Part shown: positions 32,329 to 37,065 of the stretch, piece after piece
Position numbering within the stretch: position 1 is the first letter of the stretch
How the letters are laid out: each line of letters starts with the position of its first letter
NCBI GenBank assembly: GCA_900754745.1
Contig: CAAEEB010000009.1
Location: forward strand, 1-37,065
Source of the DNA: an uncultured Collinsella sp.
Lineage (GTDB): Bacteria; Actinomycetota; Coriobacteriia; Coriobacteriales; Coriobacteriaceae
Reading direction: 5' to 3'
Length of the DNA: 37,065 nucleotides
Notes under the pieces: generated by a model
Seen by the model: only the letters and a program-made list of their open reading frames with translations
Databases searched by the model: none
Told to the model about the DNA's origin: nothing
Translations under genes and position numbers: made by a program

Positions 32329-33903
32329 ATGGGAAAGAAACTCGATAAGAAGGCCCAGCCCGCAGCGGGCAAGACGCCCAAAGGCATGAAGCTCGATAAG
32401 GCCGTCAAAAAATTCCGCAAGCTCGAGGGCAAGCTGTGGACCCGCGAGTACCTGCTCAAGATCGCCGAGTTCGATGGCGCGACCATTGCCCCCGCCAACG
32501 GCGCCGCAGCGCGCGCCGACGCCATGGGCACCCTTGCTGGCGAGCATCACAAGCTGCTGACCAGCAAAAAGTCTGTCGAACTTGTGCGCTCGCTGGCACG
32601 CGAGACCGTCGCCGACGGCAAGATCGACGACCCGCAGCTGCTCGACGAGATCCGCGTGCTCGGCCGCGACCAGCGCGAAGCGAGCGTCATCCCCACCGAG
32701 GAGGCCGAGGCCTGGACCAGGCTCACCTGCGAGGCCGACGCCGTGTGGCACAAGGCCAAGACGGCCAATGACTGGGCGAGCTTTGAGCCCTATGTGGATA
32801 GAATCGTCGGCCAGCTTAAGCATCAGGCCGAGCTCATGGACCCAAAGCGCGACCCGTACGACGTGTGGCTCGACCAGTACGAGCGCGGCCTTTCCGCCAA
32901 GAGCTTCGACGCGTTTTGCGACGAGGTCAAGGCGACGGTCGTGCCGCTCGTACACGCCATCGGCGAGCGCGGCCAGCAGCCCGCTGCCGACTTTTTGCAT
33001 GCCCGCGTGCCCGAAGCCGCCCAGCGCGCCATGAGCTTCGACCTTATGAGGCTCGTCGGCCTGAACTTGGACGACACCACGCTCGCCTTTACCGAGCACC
33101 CGTTTAGCGAGGGCTTCTCGGTGGGCGATGCGCGCATTGCCACGCACATCTACGAAAACGATTGCATCTCCAACGTCTACAGCATCATCCACGAGGCGGG
33201 CCACGCCATGTACGAGCTGGGCGTCAATCCTGCCTATGCGCGCACCTGCCTGGAGGGCGGCACCTCCATGGGCATCCACGAGAGCCAGAGCCGCTTTTTC
33301 GAGAACACCGTGGGTCGCAGCCGCGCCTTTATGGGCCCGCTGCTCGAGGTACTGCGCCGTCACGCGCCCGAGGTCTATGGCAGCGTGGACGAGGATACGC
33401 TCTACCACGCCGTGAACATCGCGCAGCCGTCGTTGATCCGCACCGAGGCGGACGAGCTCACCTATCCGCTGCACGTTATGGTGCGCTACGAGATCGAGCG
33501 CATGCTGTTTGCCGGCGAGGCCACGGCCAAGGACATCCCCGCGCTTTGGAATCGCTTTATGGACGAGTACCTGGGCATTCCCGTTCCCGACGACACGCAC
33601 GGCTGCCTGCAGGATACGCACTGGAGCGGTGGCTCGTTTGGCTACTTCCCCACCTATGCGCTGGGCAGCGCCTACGACGCCATGTTTGTGCCAGCCATGT
33701 GCCGCGACGGTGTCGACCTTACCGGTGCCTGCGCGAGCGGCGATCTGGCGCCCGTCCGCGCCTGGCTGGGCGAGCACATTTGGCAGTGGGGCCGCGCCAA
33801 AGACGCGCCGGAGCTCATCAAGGGCGCATGCGGCATGGACTTTGACGCCCGCTACTACTGCAGCTACCTGCAGGACAAGTTCACCACGCTGTACGAGCTG
33901 TAA
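32329..33903 (+). CDS. M32 family metallocarboxypeptidase
   Basis: Encodes 524 residues from ATG 32329, which has AAGGAT upstream; the reading frame is open further upstream but with no better start. Thermostable carboxypeptidase 1 (Taq-type) family: zinc motif HEAGH (His288, Glu289, His292), then HESQS with the third ligand Glu318, FFENTVGRS, and the C-terminal region HWSGGSFGYFPTYALG. It releases C-terminal amino acids from peptides in the cytoplasm; Zn2+ or Co2+ is the cofactor in the family. The first 35 residues are Lys-rich (KKLDKKAQPAAGKTPKGMK) and not part of the usual domain. Confidence 0.93.
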   Translation: MGKKLDKKAQPAAGKTPKGMKLDKAVKKFRKLEGKLWTREYLLKIAEFDGATIAPANGAAARADAMGTLAGEHHKLLTSKKSVELVRSLARETVADGKIDDPQLLDEIRVLGRDQREASVIPTEEAEAWTRLTCEADAVWHKAKTANDWASFEPYVDRIVGQLKHQAELMDPKRDPYDVWLDQYERGLSAKSFDAFCDEVKATVVPLVHAIGERGQQPAADFLHARVPEAAQRAMSFDLMRLVGLNLDDTTLAFTEHPFSEGFSVGDARIATHIYENDCISNVYSIIHEAGHAMYELGVNPAYARTCLEGGTSMGIHESQSRFFENTVGRSRAFMGPLLEVLRRHAPEVYGSVDEDTLYHAVNIAQPSLIRTEADELTYPLHVMVRYEIERMLFAGEATAKDIPALWNRFMDEYLGIPVPDDTHGCLQDTHWSGGSFGYFPTYALGSAYDAMFVPAMCRDGVDLTGACASGDLAPVRAWLGEHIWQWGRAKDAPELIKGACGMDFDARYYCSYLQDKFTTLYEL

Positions 33904-33925
33904 AGCTTAAGCAACACGCCAACGC

Positions 33926-33966
33926 AAAAGGGGGCGCCGCAGGATCCATCCCGCGGCGCCCCTTTT
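33926..33966. terminator. Terminator after the carboxypeptidase gene
   Basis: GGGGCGCCGC/GCGGCGCCCC stem with AAAAG on the left and CTTTT on the right, 22 bases past the stop. The symmetrical A and T runs allow function in both directions. Confidence 0.9.
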
Positions 33967-33986
33967 CACCTAGTCATTGGGGAGTC

Positions 33987-34215
33987 GTGGCCAAAAAAGG
34001 GCAAATATGAGTACTGTTGCCGATTTTATTGCATTTATTTCAGGTAAAAATAGGCCCTCAAATGGGAATTGGCCTCATTTGAGGGCCTATTTATTGGACA
34101 CATATAGAAAACCGTTGGCCTACAGGCCATTTGGGAGACCCTAAATGCCCTTTGGAGGCAGAAATTGCTGCTACCAAATTAGTGACAGTACTCATATTTG
34201 CCACTTTTTGGCCAC
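33987..34215. mobile_element. MITE-like palindromic element
   Basis: The 229-bp segment has imperfect terminal inverted repeats of 34 bp (33987-34020 and 34182-34215; shared core GTGGCCAAAAA and GGCAAATATGAGTACTGT). Inside is a perfect 17-bp hairpin (34048-34064 with 34076-34092). It is AT-richer than its neighbours and has no reading frame. It lies between two convergent genes, so a terminator role for the inner hairpin is possible. No convincing target-site duplication is seen. Confidence 0.6.
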
Positions 34216-34255
34216 AACCTATTAGTAACCCCCTGCTAAACAGCCCCGAAGGCCC

Positions 34256-35587
34256 CTACAGGGCTTCCAGTGCGCTGGCGATGCGCTTCATGGCGGCGTC
34301 GGCAGCCGATTGGTCCGGAGCCTCGGCCAACACGCGAATCACCGACTCGGTTCCGCTCTTGCGCACGAGCACGCGGCCCTCGCCCGCGAGCGCGGCCTCG
34401 GCCTCGGCGATCGCGTTCTGCACGCCCATGTTCTCGAGCGCGGCATCCTTGTCGGCCACGCGCACGGCAACCTGCGCTTGCGGCAGCAGCTTGCACGGAG
34501 CCGTGAGCTGCGAGAGCGTCTCGCGCTCGGCACGAATCACTTCCATCACGCGCAGCGAGGTCATAATGCCGTCGCCCGTGCGCTCGATATCGCCAAAGAT
34601 CGTATGACCCGTTTGCTCTCCGCCCAGGCTGAAGCCGCCCTCGCGCATCTTGGCATACACGTGACGGTCACCCACGCCGCTGGTCACGGCGCTCAGACCG
34701 GCAAGCTCCAGCGACTTGATCAGGCCAAAGTTGCTGGCGATCGTCGGCACCACGGTACCACCCGAAAGGCGCCCGTGCTTGTTCAGGTACACGCCGCACA
34801 CGTACAGGATTTGATCGCCGTCGACCACGCGACCGCGCTCGTCCACGGCCAAGCAGCGGTCGGCATCGCCGTCATAGGCAAAGCCCACGTCCAGGCCCTG
34901 CTCCACCACGTGGCGCTGCAGGCGCTCCATATGCGTGGAGCCACAGTCCACATTGATGTTAAATCCGTCGGGCGCGGCGTTGATCACGCGCACATCGGCG
35001 CCCAGCGCGTCGAACACCGGCTTGGCCACCGAGGACGCCGAGCCGTTGGCGCAGTCGATGCCGATCTTGACACCCTGCAACGAAAAGTTCGCACTTGCGA
35101 TGAGCGAGGCAATATAGCGGTTGCGGCCCTGCATATAGTCCACCGTGGCACCGATCTGGTTGCCCGTGGCCAGCGGCACCTCGCCCTTGCCATCGATATA
35201 GTCCTCGATGAGCTCCAGCACGTCCTCGTCCATCTTGAAGCCGTCGCTGTTAACGAGCTTAATGCCGTTATCGCAAAACGGGTTGTGGCTCGCGCTGATC
35301 ATGATGCCGCAATCGAAGCAGCCCTCCACGGTCTGATGCGCCACACCCGGCGTTGGGATCACGTGCAGCATATATGCGTCCGCGCCGCTCGCGACTAGGC
35401 CGCTCACCAGCGCCGCCTCGAACATGTAGCTCGAACGACGCGTGTCCTTGCCCACGATCACGCGTGCCTTGCGCTCGCGGTTAGCACCGTAATACCAACC
35501 CACAAAACGGCCGATCTTGTACGCATGCTCCACGGTCAGCCCAACGTTGGCCTCGCCGCGAAATCCGTCGGTGCCAAAGTACTTCAT
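34256..35587 (-). CDS. glmM: Phosphoglucosamine mutase
   Basis: Encodes 443 residues. Interconverts glucosamine-6-phosphate and glucosamine-1-phosphate for peptidoglycan precursors. Motifs: KYFGTDGFRG at the N-terminus, catalytic phosphoserine in MISASHNP (Ser100), metal loop DGDADR, sugar-binding GEQTGH (GGEQTGHTIF), and phosphate loop RKSGTESVIRV. Shine-Dalgarno AGAGG lies within the perfect palindrome AGAGGACCTCT directly before the ATG. It is 81 bases downstream of the EamA gene on the same strand and may be cotranscribed. Confidence 0.95.
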   Translation of the reverse strand: MKYFGTDGFRGEANVGLTVEHAYKIGRFVGWYYGANRERKARVIVGKDTRRSSYMFEAALVSGLVASGADAYMLHVIPTPGVAHQTVEGCFDCGIMISASHNPFCDNGIKLVNSDGFKMDEDVLELIEDYIDGKGEVPLATGNQIGATVDYMQGRNRYIASLIASANFSLQGVKIGIDCANGSASSVAKPVFDALGADVRVINAAPDGFNINVDCGSTHMERLQRHVVEQGLDVGFAYDGDADRCLAVDERGRVVDGDQILYVCGVYLNKHGRLSGGTVVPTIASNFGLIKSLELAGLSAVTSGVGDRHVYAKMREGGFSLGGEQTGHTIFGDIERTGDGIMTSLRVMEVIRAERETLSQLTAPCKLLPQAQVAVRVADKDAALENMGVQNAIAEAEAALAGEGRVLVRKSGTESVIRVLAEAPDQSAADAAMKRIASALEAL

Positions 35588-35668
35588 AAGAGGTCCTCTC
35601 TATAGACAAAGGCGCGCCGCCAAAGCAACGCGCCGCCAGCCTATTATCCTTTAAAGCAATCGCACCCG

Positions 35669-36691
35669 CTACACCGTGAGGAACATCATCACGATGATCA
35701 TGGCAAAGCCGATAAGGTCGGTCGGCAAAAATACCGTGCCCAGCATAACGGCGCTGGTGATGGTCGCCGAAACCGGCTCCACGGTTCCGATCAAGCTCGC
35801 ACGCACCGAGCCGATGTCCTTGACGCCCTGCATATAGAGCATGTACGCCAAAAACGAGCCCACGACCACAAACACCGCGAGTGCCTCGACGCCGGCGGCA
35901 TCGAGCGCCGGCATATGGGCCCAAGGCTGCACGATGGTGCAGGTGATGATACCAGCCGTGAGCATGGCTGAGCCCGTAACGATGGGACTGCCGTATTCGG
36001 GCAGAATCTTGGCGGGAATCACCGCCATGCAGGTGGCGCTCACCGCGCACATAAGACCCGCCACCAGACCGAGCGGCGAGATGCTCAGGCTCGTGGGGTC
36101 GCCGCCGGTGGCGATCAAAAACGTGCCGCCAAGGGCCAGGCCGATACCGATAACCTCGCGCATGCGCGGTTTGCGGCGATCGGTGATGCAGGTGTATCCC
36201 ATGATGATGACCAGCTGCAGGCACTGAAGGACCGTCGCGGTTCCGGCGTTGGTCAGGCGCACGGCCGAAAGATAGCAAAACTGGTTGAACAGCAGGCCAA
36301 AGGCGGTAAAGAGCAACAGCTGCTTGCGGTCGGCGGGCGTGGTCCAGAGTTTAACCAGACGCTCGCGATCGCGCGTGACCACCACGGCCATAAAGAGCAG
36401 ACCGGCGAGAATCTGGCGCACACTCATAAGCCACAGGGTATCAACGTGATAGGTATCGAACAGGAAGCTCGCGCTGGTGCCCGAGAAGCCCCAAAACGAA
36501 CCGCCCACCAGCGTAGCCAAGACGCCCAATGCCATCTTGCGCGACGACGCATCGTTGAGGCGATCGCGCCATGCACGGCGGGTGCTGCGACTGAGCTCGT
36601 CGGTGCCCTCGGGCACATCAATGTTCGATATATCGGTCATCGGCACCGAAGCCCCTGCGCCTTCGACCTGCTCGACACACTCTTTGCTCAT
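35669..36691 (-). CDS. EamA/DMT family transporter
   Basis: Encodes 340 residues. Ten membrane helices are expected in two EamA repeats: the first begins LGVLATLVGGSFWGFSGTSA, the second begins PLGLVAGLMCAVSATCMAVI; both end in GTATVLQCLQLVIIM- and GSVRASLIGTVEPVSA-like signature segments of drug/metabolite transporters. An unusually long acidic N-terminal tail of about 50 residues precedes the first helix. GGGGGAG lies before ATG 36691. The substrate is not predictable. Confidence 0.88.
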   Translation of the reverse strand: MSKECVEQVEGAGASVPMTDISNIDVPEGTDELSRSTRRAWRDRLNDASSRKMALGVLATLVGGSFWGFSGTSASFLFDTYHVDTLWLMSVRQILAGLLFMAVVVTRDRERLVKLWTTPADRKQLLLFTAFGLLFNQFCYLSAVRLTNAGTATVLQCLQLVIIMGYTCITDRRKPRMREVIGIGLALGGTFLIATGGDPTSLSISPLGLVAGLMCAVSATCMAVIPAKILPEYGSPIVTGSAMLTAGIITCTIVQPWAHMPALDAAGVEALAVFVVVGSFLAYMLYMQGVKDIGSVRASLIGTVEPVSATITSAVMLGTVFLPTDLIGFAMIIVMMFLTV

Positions 36692-36922
36692 TCCACTCCC
36701 CCGAAACAGCCTGGAAACAATTCGGCTTACCTTACCACGGCGAAGGCATCAGCTAGAGGCTTGTCCGCTTATCGGTAGGACAATTCCGCAGGCGTCTTTC
36801 CATAGCTCGATACCGCAATGGCCTTGCATTATGCGACAGCCAAATCGCGGCAGCAGGCTCTTTTGAAATGGATATAACAAAGCCCCCGAATTCCACAATG
36901 TAAGCGATTTTTAAAAATGTTC
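36692..36922. other. Intergenic region between the EamA gene and tRNA-Val
   Basis: No gene supported. Nothing recognisable in it apart from AT-rich stretches near both ends. Confidence 0.4.
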
Positions 36923-36951
36923 TTGCCACCGAGTTCAGGCTCCGTTATATT
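36923..36951 (+). promoter_or_regulatory. Promoter of tRNA-Val
   Basis: -35 TTGCCA (36923-36928), 17-base spacer, -10 TATATT (36946-36951), about 30 bases upstream of the tRNA. Confidence 0.7.
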
Positions 36952-36980
36952 ATCCCTTGCGCGCTTGCGCACCCTTGATC

Positions 36981-37055
36981 GGGCGTTTAGCTCAGGGGGA
37001 GAGCGCTTCCCTGACACGGAAGAGGTCAGAAGTTCAAATCTTCTAACGCCCACCA
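36981..37055 (+). tRNA. tRNA-Val (anticodon GAC)
   Basis: Acceptor stem GGGCGTT/AACGCCC is perfect. The anticodon stem CTTCC/GGAAG encloses CTGACAC with anticodon GAC. D-arm TAGCTCAGGGGGAGAGC and T-loop TTCAAAT are normal. CCA is encoded (37053-37055), in contrast to tRNA-Phe in this window. Confidence 0.95.
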
Positions 37056-37065
37056 AATGTTCGCA

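Noticed and set aside
33987..34215. Treating the element simply as a terminator
   Set aside because: The inner hairpin could terminate, but the 34-bp outer inverted repeats and the existing terminator at 33926-33966 are not explained that way.
36829..37056. Minus-strand open frame over tRNA-Val
   Set aside because: Its N-terminal part is the antisense of tRNA-Val.

Overview
The window looks like chromosomal DNA from a Coriobacteriia gut actinobacterium, most likely Collinsella or a close relative. This is inference from the GC-rich coding bias, the metG/ksgA/tatD housekeeping cluster, a secretin-less Tad pilus locus of actinobacterial type and a T-box-controlled pheST; no database search was possible. 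Most genes lie on the minus strand. Exceptions are pyk, a putative nuclease gene, an M32 carboxypeptidase and tRNA-Val.

Layout. (1) 1-6.2 kb: minus-strand cluster of a GH5-like protein, rsmI, metG, a terminator, ksgA, tatD and tRNA-Leu(CAG), then tRNA-Phe(GAA) with a duplicated 3' end. (2) 6.3-6.9 kb: a small toxin-antitoxin-like pair with an inverted repeat in front. (3) 6.9-16.5 kb: one long, tightly overlapping Tad/Flp pilus operon (cpaB-like, tadZ, tadA, tadB, tadC, flp, an unknown membrane protein, a second small pilin-like gene, two TadE-like genes, a large TadG-like protein and a DUF192 gene). (4) 16.7-22.8 kb: rsgA, a P2-type Ca2+-ATPase with a structured leader, and pyk. (5) 23-28 kb: a DUF559-like putative nuclease, a Zn-dependent phospholipase C family protein, and an ECF metal importer (CbiMQO type) behind a site that matches a NikR operator. 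(6) 28.1-32.2 kb: pheS-pheT behind a T-box. (7) 32.3-37 kb: M32 carboxypeptidase, a MITE-like palindromic element, glmM, an EamA transporter and tRNA-Val(GAC).

The Tad genes should together build a thin type IVc pilus: TadA powers TadB/TadC, TadZ positions the machine, and Flp plus TadE-like pilins and the TadG-like protein are the assembled or surface parts. No prepilin peptidase is present here, so it must be encoded elsewhere. The ECF genes form one metal-uptake system, and the 28-bp operator points to nickel.

The strongest unexplained signal is the leader of the Ca2+-ATPase. Two hairpins have exactly complementary loops, and the lower one buries the Shine-Dalgarno sequence, as expected of a cis-regulatory RNA. 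Other points of interest are the GH5 protein that has lost its acid/base glutamate, the duplicated tRNA-Phe 3' end with a mismatch in the intact tRNA's acceptor stem, and several unrelated long palindromic elements between genes.
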